From Fibrobacter sp. (GTDB lineage Bacteria; Fibrobacterota; Fibrobacteria; Fibrobacterales; Fibrobacteraceae): 64,000 bases of DNA. The position numbers were made by a program, and so were the translations under genes. The DNA is taken from NCBI RefSeq assembly GCF_017545445.1, contig NZ_JAFWOM010000136.1, positions 1-64,000 on the forward strand. The letters are read 5' to 3'. Below the pieces are notes generated by a model. The model had not been told where the DNA came from. It saw nothing but the letters and a program-made list of their open reading frames with translations, and did not search any database. Of this stretch, positions 51,464 to 60,434 are shown piece after piece (position 1 is the stretch's first letter; every line of letters starts with the position of its first letter).

Positions 51464-51607
51464 GATGGAAATGTTAGAAAAAATTTATTGGCTGGTGATC
51501 CGTGGCTAGTGGTTAAACTTATTTTTTTGTAAAAAAAAATTGGTTTTGTGATAAATTTTTTAATATATTATTTTTGTTGTAACAATCAAAGTATAACGAG
51601 GTCTTTT

Positions 51608-52129
51608 ATGAATAAGCTTATGCTTACCTTCGCTATGTCGTTCATGTTGCTGAGCACTTCTGCTATGGCGTTGACGATTAACGTTGAACCCAAGAAGGAG
51701 GAAAACACCCGTGTAGCACCTCCTCCGCCACCGCCACCTCCGGCAACGGTCCCTAGAACTTCGCCGGTTCCTCCTCCGCCTCCGCCACATTCTCAGTCAG
51801 CTGTGATTAGCTGTAAGTTTGCGGAACCGAGGTGCGATCGCAATGATAGAATTCATGCAGAACGTTACGACAACGATCAGAAAATGTTTAGTCGCGGCGA
51901 ATGCATGCGTGGTGAAAAGGAACGCAATTTCGATTTCTATTGCAACAACGGTGACGTCTGGATGAAAATCGATTACCGTCGCGACCGTGCAGACCGTATC
52001 GAATGCATGGATCCGCGTACTAAGAAGTTCTTTGCCGCTCGTTCTATTCGCGAATGCGAAGACCTCCAGAATCGAGCCAACCGCCCGGAACCGCCGCGCA
52101 AGCACCACAAACATCGCGACTTCCGCTAA
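51608..52129 (+). CDS. Exported proline-rich protein
   Basis: ATG 51608 follows CGAGG. Signal peptide MNKLMLTFAMSFMLLSTSAM ends near SAMA-LT. Two Pro runs (PPPPPPPPA, PPPPPPH) form a linker to a basic C-terminal part with repeated Cys (KFAEPRCDRNDRI, RGECMRGEKERNF, DFYCNNGD, IECMDPRTKK, RECEDLQNR). Unknown family; probably a secreted or wall-linked protein with disulfides. Confidence 0.75.
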   Translation: MNKLMLTFAMSFMLLSTSAMALTINVEPKKEENTRVAPPPPPPPPATVPRTSPVPPPPPPHSQSAVISCKFAEPRCDRNDRIHAERYDNDQKMFSRGECMRGEKERNFDFYCNNGDVWMKIDYRRDRADRIECMDPRTKKFFAARSIRECEDLQNRANRPEPPRKHHKHRDFR

Positions 52130-52150
52130 TTGCTTGCGTTCCAATTTGCA

Positions 52151-52181
52151 AACCCCGAAAGCATTTGCTTCCGGGGTTTTT
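52151..52181 (+). terminator. Terminator after the proline-rich protein gene
   Basis: AACCCCGAAAGC and GCTTCCGGGGTT pair across ATTT, followed by TTTTTG. Confidence 0.85.
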
Positions 52182-52223
52182 GCTATAGTAAATTGTTATA
52201 GTAAATGAAAATAATTTGCTCAA

Positions 52224-52259
52224 AAAAAGCGAGCCTCTAACCCTAGAGACTTGCTTTTA
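52224..52259. terminator. Convergent hairpin before the FISUMP protein gene end
   Basis: AAAGCGAGCCTCTA and TAGAGACTTGCTTT pair with mismatches around ACCC. It can serve the minus-strand gene at 52344. Confidence 0.55.
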
Positions 52260-52343
52260 ATCATTCGTTCTTAATGCAACGTCATAACAGACAGCGGAGT
52301 CGATTTGCCTTCTGTTGTTCATGAAAACGCGACCAAATAGCCG

Positions 52344-52952
52344 CTATTTCTCTATGCATCTGACAGAGAATGCGTTGTTTTCTTCGATGGCTCGTTCCGC
52401 ATAACGTTCATTATAGCCGCCGATGGTTACGAAATTTGCAATATAGGTTGTTTCTTCTGTTGCTGTCCAAAAAAATGCGGACTTGTCCATATCTTCGTAA
52501 GCAAAGTGAGTGCCGTTTTGACCGGATGCTCCAAATGCTTTGGTGGCTTCACAGTATGGACTCCACATTTCGTTGTTGCCAAAGCAGATTCGCTGCCCGA
52601 CTTGCTTGACCCTGAAACCGTTTTTCTTGCTGGAACCGAGATACTTGCTCAAAAAATTCCAGTCCTTGCGGTCGGGGAGCCTCCAGCCTGTAGGGCATGC
52701 GTTCATGGCGGCTTTCCACGTATAGAGACGACCGTACTTGTTGCAGTTCTTGTCGTCATCGTCGTAGCAGTAGCTGCCACGTGTCTTGTACGTGAGGTTT
52801 TCGGCAAGCCAATTGTGGTTTCCGATTTTTACGATTCTATAAGTATGTCCGTCGCGAGGATCCTTGAATGTTTTTTTCGAAGGCGCTTTTTTGGAGGGGG
52901 CGGCAATGGCGATACTTGTTACTAAAAGTGTTATTACTAATCCAAATCTCAT
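52344..52952 (-). CDS. Single-FISUMP-domain exported protein
   Basis: 202 residues. Signal MRFGLVITLLVTSIAIAA, then a FISUMP domain (RDGHTYRIVKIGNHNWLAEN, ACPTGWRLPDRKDW, FWTATEETTY, SVRCIEK). No lipobox, so probably periplasmic or secreted, unlike the two lipoproteins at 646 and 4889. Divergent from the regulator at 53020. Confidence 0.8.
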   Translation of the reverse strand: MRFGLVITLLVTSIAIAAPSKKAPSKKTFKDPRDGHTYRIVKIGNHNWLAENLTYKTRGSYCYDDDDKNCNKYGRLYTWKAAMNACPTGWRLPDRKDWNFLSKYLGSSKKNGFRVKQVGQRICFGNNEMWSPYCEATKAFGASGQNGTHFAYEDMDKSAFFWTATEETTYIANFVTIGGYNERYAERAIEENNAFSVRCIEK

Positions 52953-53019
52953 AAGGTCAAATGTACAAAATTTGATTGCTGAAAAATTTTTATTTTATGA
53001 ATTGTAGAGGTTTTAAAAG

Positions 53020-54345
53020 TTGCTAATCGAAGATGTAAAAAAATCAATTATAAGTGCAGGGTTCCGCGAGGGCGAAAAATTGCCTTCTGTGCGGAAAATG
53101 GCTGTGCGGCTTGGTCTTTCTGTGAATACGGTTCACAAGGCGTACAAGTTGTTGTCTGAAGAAAAAATCATCCAGCTGGTTCACGGCAAAGGATGTTTTT
53201 GGGGTGTTGCTCCTTCGTTCGATGTCAAGCCCGAAGAAAGCGTTTATTCTGTAGTCGAACGTCATTTTTTGAATGATTTAGATAGCGGATTTTTGAACGC
53301 ATTCGATGAACTCCCTTCGTGCAAGGAACTTTCGAACCGTTACAATGTTTCGCCTTATATTGTCAAAAAGTTCCTTATGCAAAAAAGTGCACAGGGAATT
53401 TTGCGTCACGTCGGGCATCGTTTTTTCTTTAGTGAAGAACGCCCTGTTGAAAAGTCTGATTACGTCTTGTTTATCCATCGCTCGGACGAATTTGGCCGTT
53501 TGAGAATTGAATCGGAACGCGAGTCCGATGTGTTTCGCACATTTGCACAGATTGCCGCTGAGCAGAAAATTGCAGTAAAGTTTATCGGGTATCACGAACC
53601 ATCGAATCAGTTCTATTTGTCGAACGGGGATTGCTATGCAATCAAGAACGAATTGCATTGTTTGGGCGTATTCCTTTCAACATGGCTAGTCGATGATGCG
53701 TCGAAACTTTTTGCTCATTTTGCAACATTCAAAAACCCTATTTCGGTGTGGTGGGAATATGCTCCGGATATGGTGCCCGTGAGTGCGAGAAACCGCAAAA
53801 AGTGGGCATTCTATAATGTTGCATTTGGCAAAGAAGCTGGCGTGATTGTCGGGCGTTACCTCAAGAGCAAAAAAGTGGGGCCTGTGCATTACTTGTCACC
53901 GTACCATGCGAGCTTTTGGTCGAAAGCACGGTTACAGGGTCTGCTTGATGCGGGTACGGACGTTGTTCCGCTTGTCGATGTACGTTTTGCTTCTCCGTTT
54001 GATTTGGCGGATACCGCAGAGCGTGAGGGCGTTGAACGTCAGGTGCTTTTGGACCGCATTTTGGAATCGCTTTTGAAAAACGCAATTTTGGATAGATTTG
54101 TGTGTTCAAATGACTGGGTGGCAGCTTCGCTGATTGATTACTTCAAGGCGAAAAAGTTACCGGCGCCGTACGTGGTCGGCTTTGACGATACGATTGAAAG
54201 TTATCGCTATGTTTTTGATTCGTTTGCGTTTAATGTCGGGACGATGGTGAAAGAAGCTATTTACCATATCGTTGCGCCGACCATCTATGCAGAACAGCGC
54301 CGCCAGATGCAAACCCCGCTCGGAAGAGTTGTCGAGAAACACTAG
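53020..54345 (+). CDS. GntR/LacI hybrid transcription regulator
   Basis: 441 residues from TTG 53020 with GAGG upstream. Winged helix at 1-68 (EGEKLPSVRKMAVRLGLSVN, TVHKAYKLLSEEKIIQLVHG), GntR type. A second DNA-binding-like stretch (ELSNRYNVSPYIVKKFLMQK) follows, then a LacI-like sugar-binding domain (DRFVCSNDWVAASLIDYFKA, YVVGFDDTIES). It likely senses a sugar or polysaccharide product. It is divergent from the FISUMP gene and convergent with the GH8 gene; targets are unknown. Confidence 0.85.
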   Translation: MLIEDVKKSIISAGFREGEKLPSVRKMAVRLGLSVNTVHKAYKLLSEEKIIQLVHGKGCFWGVAPSFDVKPEESVYSVVERHFLNDLDSGFLNAFDELPSCKELSNRYNVSPYIVKKFLMQKSAQGILRHVGHRFFFSEERPVEKSDYVLFIHRSDEFGRLRIESERESDVFRTFAQIAAEQKIAVKFIGYHEPSNQFYLSNGDCYAIKNELHCLGVFLSTWLVDDASKLFAHFATFKNPISVWWEYAPDMVPVSARNRKKWAFYNVAFGKEAGVIVGRYLKSKKVGPVHYLSPYHASFWSKARLQGLLDAGTDVVPLVDVRFASPFDLADTAEREGVERQVLLDRILESLLKNAILDRFVCSNDWVAASLIDYFKAKKLPAPYVVGFDDTIESYRYVFDSFAFNVGTMVKEAIYHIVAPTIYAEQRRQMQTPLGRVVEKH

Positions 54346-54350
54346 ACATT

Positions 54351-54424
54351 ACTGAATCCTTACGCCTTCGGTGTCAGGATGACGTTACGTGTTCGTCATT
54401 CCGAACGAAGTGAGGAATCCAGTT
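54351..54424. repeat. Two dispersed repeats back to back
   Basis: CTGAATCCTTACGCCTTCGG then TGTCAGGATGACG (54351-54384), and GTCATTCCGAACGAAGTGAG then GAATCCAGT (54393-54424). They lie between two convergent genes. Confidence 0.6.
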
Positions 54425-54446
54425 AAGTTTCGGAATGCGATAAAAA

Positions 54447-55565
54447 TTAAACATCAAACTTCGCGGAGCAGGCGAGGAGCCCGAGCATATAAAGCAATCC
54501 GTCGTAGTAACGCCAAGTTCCTGTCGGAACTTCCATGTTCCACAAGTCTTCGGCGAATGGCTTGATGAGCGGATCGCCGGCGGGGAGTGCTATTGTTGCA
54601 GCTCCGTTCATTGCAATGAGGCCGCCTGTTGCTAGCCTTGCCTCGCGCGGGAATGCACTCCCGTCAACTCGCATGTCGGCGAGATACGGACGACGCCCGT
54701 GGAGGTAGCCGAGAATCTTACGGACTTCAGAAACTTCCCATTCGCTAACGTCGGTGCGTTCGCACTTGTCTTGCAATTTTGCGGCATCAAGCCCGATGTT
54801 CCACACGACGCGCCAAGCGTCACCGCAGAAACAATCGCTTTCTGGATGCCACGGTGTTTTCTTCGGTGAGCCATCAAATTCGCTGTAGTCGGCGGCAAGT
54901 CCCGTGACCGGGTGGCAAGCCTTTTTCAAGTAGGCGACGCTGTTGTCTGCAATTTTGTTCCAAATTTCATCGCCGCTGGCTTCGCCGTACATTCTGTAAA
55001 ACGCGACTGTGTTGTAGCTCGGGTCGGTGTAATCGTTGCCCTTCATTGGCGAAAATCGCACGAGACCTGCATTCGCATCCATCATTGTATAAACATCGCC
55101 AGCTTGCGGCTTGTGTGCCATGTCGTTGATGAGCTCGACGGCGTCGCGTTTGTATTGTTCGTTTTTGAAAATCTTGGCAGCGAAAAGGAGCGCCGCGGCA
55201 AAGTATTCTTCGCCATCCGGGGCGGCACCCGGGTCCATCATCGTGAAATCGGCTGTTGATACCTGCCAAGCGTAATAACCGGCGAGGTCGCCTTCGGTGT
55301 TTTTCATGTATGTTTTGGCAAATTTCCAAAGCTTGTCAAAAAGGTCTTGCTTGCCGAGGAGTGCGGCAACCGTCATGCCGTAGCTCATGCCTTCGGAGCG
55401 GATGTCGTTGTGACCGATATCCACGATGTACGCCATGTCGTCGCCTTTGTCAAAGCAAATGCGTTCGTTTTCGCGGTCGCCTTCGAACAGTTGTGTGAAA
55501 GCCTTGTTGAGTTTAGCCTCGATTTCGGCGGGAGTCTTACCAATTTCTTCAAAAATGTTTCTCAT
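54447..55565 (-). CDS. GH8 glycoside hydrolase, Rex-like exo-oligoxylanase
   Basis: ATG 55565 gives 372 residues with no signal peptide, so the enzyme is cytoplasmic. SEGMSYGMTVAALLGKQDLFDKLW carries the catalytic Glu and AQ-region of GH8; TMMDPGAAPDGEEYFAAALLF and the C-terminal AFPREARLATGGLIAMNG follow. Length and lack of export fit reducing-end xylose-releasing enzymes acting on xylo-oligosaccharides. No other xylan genes are adjacent. The ribosome site is weak. Confidence 0.87.
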   Translation of the reverse strand: MRNIFEEIGKTPAEIEAKLNKAFTQLFEGDRENERICFDKGDDMAYIVDIGHNDIRSEGMSYGMTVAALLGKQDLFDKLWKFAKTYMKNTEGDLAGYYAWQVSTADFTMMDPGAAPDGEEYFAAALLFAAKIFKNEQYKRDAVELINDMAHKPQAGDVYTMMDANAGLVRFSPMKGNDYTDPSYNTVAFYRMYGEASGDEIWNKIADNSVAYLKKACHPVTGLAADYSEFDGSPKKTPWHPESDCFCGDAWRVVWNIGLDAAKLQDKCERTDVSEWEVSEVRKILGYLHGRRPYLADMRVDGSAFPREARLATGGLIAMNGAATIALPAGDPLIKPFAEDLWNMEVPTGTWRYYDGLLYMLGLLACSAKFDV

Positions 55566-55707
55566 GACAAGTAAAATAGAAATGTATTGGGTTACTGTCT
55601 TGTTTACAAGATGAAATATTGAAAAAGTGTTGTTGGTGTTTCCTATGGAACTATAAAAAAGGTGGTAAAAATTTTTGACCACCTCGGCAAGTTGATATTA
55701 TGTTTTG

Positions 55708-56343
55708 CTATTCAATGTCTTTACTCAAGCTTTCTTGTACTTCTAGCATTATGATATAGACTTTATTAGTACTTAAATTGGGAGGATTGTTTAGATCCTC
55801 GATTTTTTTAACTCTTTCTTCGTTTTTTATAAGGTCGTCAACGGCTTTTGATGTGTCATAATCGCTGTATTTATAATCTAGTACAATAAGAAACTTATAA
55901 TCTTGTGTTGGATCATGTTTGTCTTTTGTTTTTTTTATTGGGCTCAGTAAGCCGTTGATGTCTTTTTTTAATCCTGTTTTTTGGCTTCCTCCGTATTTCT
56001 TCTTTTCATAGGGGATGTTTGCCTTAACTTCGGCTGTGACGGATGAATAAACAAAATCATATCCGTTAGCGTTTACATTTACAATGCTGTTATTGTCTTT
56101 TAATTTTTTTATGTCGATGTTTTCAAAAATATTAGATGTATTTTTGAATAGTTTGGGTAGAACTTCTATAAATCTATTTGTTAATTCTTTTGTGATATAA
56201 TTATTGATTGGACTTAATGCTTTTTTGAGTTCAAGCCATTTGCTTAGAGAAATATTTTTCTTTAGAGTCACGTCTTCTTTGACAACGTTTTTTATAGCAT
56301 CTAATAATTTGATTTCATTTACCTTTACGTTATCATTTTTCAT
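55708..56343 (-). CDS. Unknown AT-rich protein, possible nuclease fold
   Basis: ATG 56343 (GGAG upstream) gives 211 residues. It is helical in the first half and has GYDFVYSSVTAEVKANIPY, where D...E-V-K fits a PD-(D/E)xK-like pattern, followed by FLIVLDYKYSDYD. A restriction-like or DNA-damage role is only a guess. The very low GC and the flanking terminator repeats suggest acquisition. Confidence 0.5.
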   Translation of the reverse strand: MKNDNVKVNEIKLLDAIKNVVKEDVTLKKNISLSKWLELKKALSPINNYITKELTNRFIEVLPKLFKNTSNIFENIDIKKLKDNNSIVNVNANGYDFVYSSVTAEVKANIPYEKKKYGGSQKTGLKKDINGLLSPIKKTKDKHDPTQDYKFLIVLDYKYSDYDTSKAVDDLIKNEERVKKIEDLNNPPNLSTNKVYIIMLEVQESLSKDIE

Positions 56344-56382
56344 GTCAGACTCCTTGTGCTTCTGAGTAATATATAACAAAAA

Positions 56383-56408
56383 ACGCCCGCATTACTGCGA
56401 GCATTTTT
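56383..56408. terminator. Terminator-like hairpin, copy A
   Basis: ACGCCCGC-ATTACT-GCGAGCATTTTT. A near-copy lies at 57152-57180, including the following AAGCTTGA. The two flank the small genes at 56556 and 56959. Confidence 0.65.
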
Positions 56409-56555
56409 ATAAGCTTGATTTTGGGCGGTCAGAAAGCTTTTTTGCTTATTGTAACTGCTCTCTAATCGCTCAAAACTATCAATTTCGTTATTTTTTTTCA
56501 ATTACGTTTTGAAATACGCCTAGTTTGATTAAAAAAAATTATTTTTTTTGTGAAT

Positions 56556-56927
56556 ATGAAGTCTAAATTCGATTTTAACCACTTTATGAACCGCAAACAG
56601 TTGAAGCAGAAAGATGCTGCTTCTCTTATAGGAGTTTCTTGTGGTTTGGTTGGAATGTGGGCTTCAAACAAGGCTGTGCCGAGCTATGAAAAAATTGTAA
56701 GGCTTATTGATAACGGTGCGACTGCCGAAGAACTTTTTGGCAAGGAATGCGCTGATAAACTTCTCCAAAATTCCTCCGGCTTGTCTCAGCTTCCACCGGA
56801 AATGTCAAATGATCCCGGCATCCTTGTCGCTCATCAACAGGGGTTAGAAGACTTCGAGACCAAAGTCGCCACTCGTGTCAAGACCGAAATCCTAGCCGAC
56901 CTCAAAAACATGGGCGTAATCAAGTAA
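56556..56927 (+). CDS. Xre-like DNA-binding protein
   Basis: Start at ATG 56556 or GTG 56550; neither has a clear ribosome site. The 123-residue protein has a helix-turn-helix (LKQKDAASLIGVSCGLVGMW) and a C-terminal helix (DFETKVATRVKTEILADLKN). Looks like a phage- or plasmid-type regulator. Probably paired with the next small gene. Confidence 0.6.
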   Translation: MKSKFDFNHFMNRKQLKQKDAASLIGVSCGLVGMWASNKAVPSYEKIVRLIDNGATAEELFGKECADKLLQNSSGLSQLPPEMSNDPGILVAHQQGLEDFETKVATRVKTEILADLKNMGVIK

Positions 56928-56958
56928 GACTTCCAAAAGCTTTTGGAGAATTACACTT

Positions 56959-57150
56959 ATGAGTGGAATTGATAAAAAGACCATGAATTTAGCGGATATT
57001 CAAAGCGAATATTTGGGTTTCCCGAATCCCTATAAAGATGCTCCGTCTTGTAGGTATGATCATCGTGCGCTCGTTGCTTACGCTCAAAAAGTTGGCAAGT
57101 CTATAAATGAATTGTCATACGAAGAAAAACTTGCTTTTGTGATAAAATAA
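56959..57150 (+). CDS. Small protein of unknown function
   Basis: 63 residues starting MSGIDKKTMNLADIQSEYLG with GGAG before the ATG. Mostly helical with no signal or membrane segment. No family is recognised. Lies 31 bases after the Xre-like gene. Confidence 0.55.
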   Translation: MSGIDKKTMNLADIQSEYLGFPNPYKDAPSCRYDHRALVAYAQKVGKSINELSYEEKLAFVIK

Positions 57151-57151
57151 A

Positions 57152-57182
57152 AAACGCCCGCATTTCTGCGAGCGTCTTTAAA
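57152..57182. terminator. Terminator-like hairpin, copy B
   Basis: ACGCCCGC-ATTTCT-GCGAGCGTCTTT. It can end both the small gene and, from the other side, rpsD. Confidence 0.7.
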
Positions 57183-57216
57183 AGCTTGAGTCTTTGCAAC
57201 TCGAGTCGATTTTTTA

Positions 57217-57822
57217 TTAACGAGAATAATATTCGACGACGAGCTGTTCTTCGAGCTTGACCGGGATCTGGTCGCGGAGCGGAAGCTTCACGAGAGTACC
57301 CTGCATCTTGCCGAGATCGACAGACAAGTATTCCGGAGCGGCGGCAGCAGAAGCGATTGCTTCCTTGATCTGCACGTGTTCCTTGGACTGTTCACGAACG
57401 GCAACCACGTCGCCAGCCTTGATGAGGCGGCTCGGAGAGAAGCTACGAACACCGTTCACAGTGAAGTGACCGTGTGCAACGTACTGACGGGCAGCGAAGA
57501 TCGTACGGGCAAAACCCATGCGATAAACCATAGCGTCAAGACGAGTTTCGAGCAAGATCATCAGGTTATCACCTGCAGAACCTTCACGACGGTTAGCTTC
57601 CTTGTATGCCTTGGCAAGCTGAGCTTCGGAAATGTTGTAGGTGAAACGAAGACGCTGCTTTTCGACCAACTGCTGCTTATAAACGGAAGCAGACTTCTTG
57701 CGGGTCTGACCATGCTGGCCAGGTGCGAAGTTGCGGCGGTCGAGAGCCTTTTGAGTCTTCTGAGAAACGGCAACGCCGAGAGAGCGTGCTACTTTACCTT
57801 TAGGTCCGCGGAAGGAGGACAT
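57217..57822 (-). CDS. rpsD: 30S ribosomal protein S4
   Basis: 201 residues. The S4 domain (LDAMVYRMGFARTIFAARQY, VAHGHFTVNG) and GPKGKVARSLGV start are standard. It lies alone here, away from other ribosomal genes. The promoter is TTGACA, 17 bases, TAAATT at about 57900-57935, a useful housekeeping reference for the region. Confidence 0.97.
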   Translation of the reverse strand: MSSFRGPKGKVARSLGVAVSQKTQKALDRRNFAPGQHGQTRKKSASVYKQQLVEKQRLRFTYNISEAQLAKAYKEANRREGSAGDNLMILLETRLDAMVYRMGFARTIFAARQYVAHGHFTVNGVRSFSPSRLIKAGDVVAVREQSKEHVQIKEAIASAAAAPEYLSVDLGKMQGTLVKLPLRDQIPVKLEEQLVVEYYSR

Positions 57823-57916
57823 ATTTACCTCTTTGAGGAAGCTCTTTGGTTACGCTTGCAAGTTGGCAGAGCTTGGCACGACTTGCAAGATTTGGACTAC
57901 AAATTTAGTCAATTGT

Positions 57917-58708
57917 TTATGGATTGTCAACGGATTCGGTCGGCTCAACGGGCTGGATGGGTTCGGATGAGGCAGCCTTTTCTTGGCATTTTTCAAAGAC
58001 AAACGGGTTGTGGTCGCCCTGAACCTTGAAAATGCGACGGTCGCGCTCGCATTCGCGTTCGGTGACAGGGTACATTTTGTCCCAAGCTTGGAATAGTTTG
58101 CGGTCTTGCTTGGAGAGCTTGACTCCGTAAGTCTTTTCCATGTAAAAATGCACGCGGGCAATAAGGCCTCGGACTTCTTTTCTCGGTTGGGCCTTTTTCT
58201 CTTGGAAGTCAATGATGGTTTCGCACTCTCCGTACATCGGGGTGGGGTTGTTCGTCCATTGGCTGAACATAAAGTTGCTGCGGTCTCCGTTCACTTCGCC
58301 GATGGCGGGGTAGAGGTTGTGCAGGTCGCCTTCCATTATTTTGAACGTAGTGTCGTTCGCGCTACAGTTCTTGCGACCGCCGTCACGCCAGCAGGGGAGG
58401 TGCTGCCCCATGTTGTGGGCGGTGACGATATGTTCCCATTCGATGCGTTCGGCTCGCTTGAAACTTTTGCGTTTTTCGTTTTCGCGGGGCTTAAAGTTGC
58501 AACTGCTGAAATCGACTGTCTTTTTGTCGATGTATCGGCAATCGCAGTAGAGCGTCCGCTGGAGGTCTCCGTAATAGATGCGTCTCATTTGTTTGCCCGC
58601 ATCGCGGTAGTTGTAGTGTTGTGGGGCTGCTTCGGGATTCACCTTCGCAAATGAGAATGTTGAGAAAACGCAAAAAATCAAAGCGACAGCACTTGCTGAT
58701 ACTTTCAT
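57917..58708 (-). CDS. Endonuclease I family nuclease, exported
   Basis: 263 residues. Signal MKVSASAVALIFCVFSTFSFA. EndA motifs: RAERIEWEHIVTAHNMGQHL, DLHNLYPAIGEVNGDRSNFMF (His-Me finger metal and catalytic residues), CETIIDFQEKKAQPRKEVRG. Cuts double-stranded DNA in the periplasm or outside. A C-terminal Pro-rich tail follows the domain. Confidence 0.9.
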   Translation of the reverse strand: MKVSASAVALIFCVFSTFSFAKVNPEAAPQHYNYRDAGKQMRRIYYGDLQRTLYCDCRYIDKKTVDFSSCNFKPRENEKRKSFKRAERIEWEHIVTAHNMGQHLPCWRDGGRKNCSANDTTFKIMEGDLHNLYPAIGEVNGDRSNFMFSQWTNNPTPMYGECETIIDFQEKKAQPRKEVRGLIARVHFYMEKTYGVKLSKQDRKLFQAWDKMYPVTERECERDRRIFKVQGDHNPFVFEKCQEKAASSEPIQPVEPTESVDNP

Positions 58709-58754
58709 ATAAATAACCCTTGATTTAAAATGTGAACGATTTAAATGTAATCAT

Positions 58755-58925
58755 TTTAGTGGTTAGTAAACAGTGGTTAGTAAACAGGAAATGTTTTTAA
58801 GTGGCTAGTAAGCAGGAATGAATTTAGTGATTAGTAAACAGTGGCTAGTAAACAGGAATGTAAAAAGAACGTTCTATTTGCAATCCTAACCACTAACCAC
58901 CAACCACTAATCACTTCCTACTTAC
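58755..58925. repeat. Degenerate tandem GTGGTTAGTAAACAGGAA repeats
   Basis: Five units of the type GTGGTTAGTAAACA(GGAA) lie at 58759-58860, then inverted CTAACCACTAACCACCAACC (58887-58906) and CACTTCCTACTTAC. Related runs occur in other gaps. No gene in 58709-58982. Confidence 0.65.
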
Positions 58926-58982
58926 ACTTTCACTTCGTTCAAGTTCTTCTTTCGTCTCTCGTCTTTTTTCTAAATTAAGCCC

Positions 58983-60320
58983 ATGCTTCAAAACGGATTG
59001 GAATATTTAAATTCCCGGCTTATGTTCGGGATGATGCCGGGACTTACTACGACTCGTAAACTTTGTGAAGTCCTCGGAAATCCTCAAAAAAAGTTTAAGA
59101 CGATTCATGTCGTGGGGACGAACGGCAAGGGCTCGACGAGTTATTACTTGTCTGGAATTTTGCAAGCGCATGGTCTCAAGACGGGACTTTATACGAGTCC
59201 GCATTTGGTAAGCATGCGCGAACGCATCCGTGTGAACGATTTGCCGATTGACGATGAATCGCTAGACCGCTTGATTATGCAGGTCAAGGCGGCTGCCGAA
59301 GAAGCTCAAGTGGAGCCGACGTTCTTTGAAGTGTTGACGATTGTCGCGTTTCTCTATTACGCTGAACAGCAAATTGATGTTGCCGTTTTGGAAGCGGGCA
59401 TGGGCGGTCGCTTGGACAGCACTGCCGTTGCCGATGGTGAACTGATTGTGCTCACGAGTATTGGACTGGAACACACCGAAGTTCTCGGTAGCACAGAATC
59501 TGAAATCCTCAAAGAAAAAATGGGTGTTGCCGGTTCTGCACAAAGTATTCTCTCGAACGGTTGCCGCAAGACATTTGTTGTGGGCGGACTGAACGATGCG
59601 TTAATTGCCGAAGCTAAGGTATTTGCATCTTCGCACGGTTGCTCTTGCGTCGTCCCTAAAATCCGTAATGATATCGAACTTCCGAATTTAGGACAACATT
59701 ACATTGAAAATGCAAGCCTATCCTTGAAAGCGGCGGAGCTGTTCTTGCAAAGTTCGCACGACCATTCTACTGCGGATGCTGTTGCGAATAAAGGAATTGT
59801 ATATAACGATACGCTTGCTCTCAAGATGCTTGCGACGCGTTCTTGGGCGGGACGTATGCAAAAATTGATGGACCGCAACGGCGTAACTCAATTTATTTTG
59901 GACGGAGCTCATAATTCCCATGCGGTCCGCCGCTTGGTCGAAGCGTTGGACAAGTATTATCCGAATCAAAAATTCCATTGCGTATTCGGGGCGCTGCGCG
60001 ACAAGGATGTGGGCGAAATGCTCAAGCTCATGGCCCCGCATGTGAGCCATTGGCATATCACGCGTACGCCGTACCCGCGATTCCGCGAACTTGAAGATTT
60101 ACAGAGCGAACTTGAAAAGCTTGGGTTGAACGTTGCAAGTGCAGGTGAATTTTCCCGCGAATATTTGGACGAGGTGAAAGCCTGCGTTATGGATGGTTCG
60201 CCGGTTCTTATTACCGGGAGCCTCTATATGATAGGCGCGACGGTGCAAGCACTTAAGGATGACTTTGACGGGCTTGCATTTTTCCGTGGCATGGAACCAT
60301 CGACGAACGAACACCGGTAA
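58983..60320 (+). CDS. folC: Folylpolyglutamate / dihydrofolate synthase
   Basis: 445 residues of the Mur-ligase type. P-loop VVGTNGKGSTSYYLSGILQ, DVAVLEAGMGGRLDSTAV, LEHTEVLGSTESEILKEK, and LDGAHNSHAVRR are in order. Adds glutamate to folates, and may also make dihydrofolate. Not in an operon with folate genes here. Confidence 0.93.
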   Translation: MLQNGLEYLNSRLMFGMMPGLTTTRKLCEVLGNPQKKFKTIHVVGTNGKGSTSYYLSGILQAHGLKTGLYTSPHLVSMRERIRVNDLPIDDESLDRLIMQVKAAAEEAQVEPTFFEVLTIVAFLYYAEQQIDVAVLEAGMGGRLDSTAVADGELIVLTSIGLEHTEVLGSTESEILKEKMGVAGSAQSILSNGCRKTFVVGGLNDALIAEAKVFASSHGCSCVVPKIRNDIELPNLGQHYIENASLSLKAAELFLQSSHDHSTADAVANKGIVYNDTLALKMLATRSWAGRMQKLMDRNGVTQFILDGAHNSHAVRRLVEALDKYYPNQKFHCVFGALRDKDVGEMLKLMAPHVSHWHITRTPYPRFRELEDLQSELEKLGLNVASAGEFSREYLDEVKACVMDGSPVLITGSLYMIGATVQALKDDFDGLAFFRGMEPSTNEHR

Positions 60321-60382
60321 TGCTGATAAACTTCGGTAAAGCGGAATCTATCGCAGTCGCGTCATTTTGCACCCAAACGAAA

Positions 60383-60407
60383 AACCCCGACACATTTGGT
60401 CGGGGCT
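60383..60407. terminator. Terminator between folC and the LPP20 gene
   Basis: ACCCCGAC and GTCGGGGC pair across ACATTTG, flanked by A and T runs, so it serves both convergent genes. Confidence 0.8.
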
Positions 60408-60434
60408 TTAAATTGGATTGAAATTTAAACGGGA

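Noticed and set aside
58755-58925. CRISPR array
   Set aside because: Units are degenerate and contiguous with no unique spacers and no cas genes.
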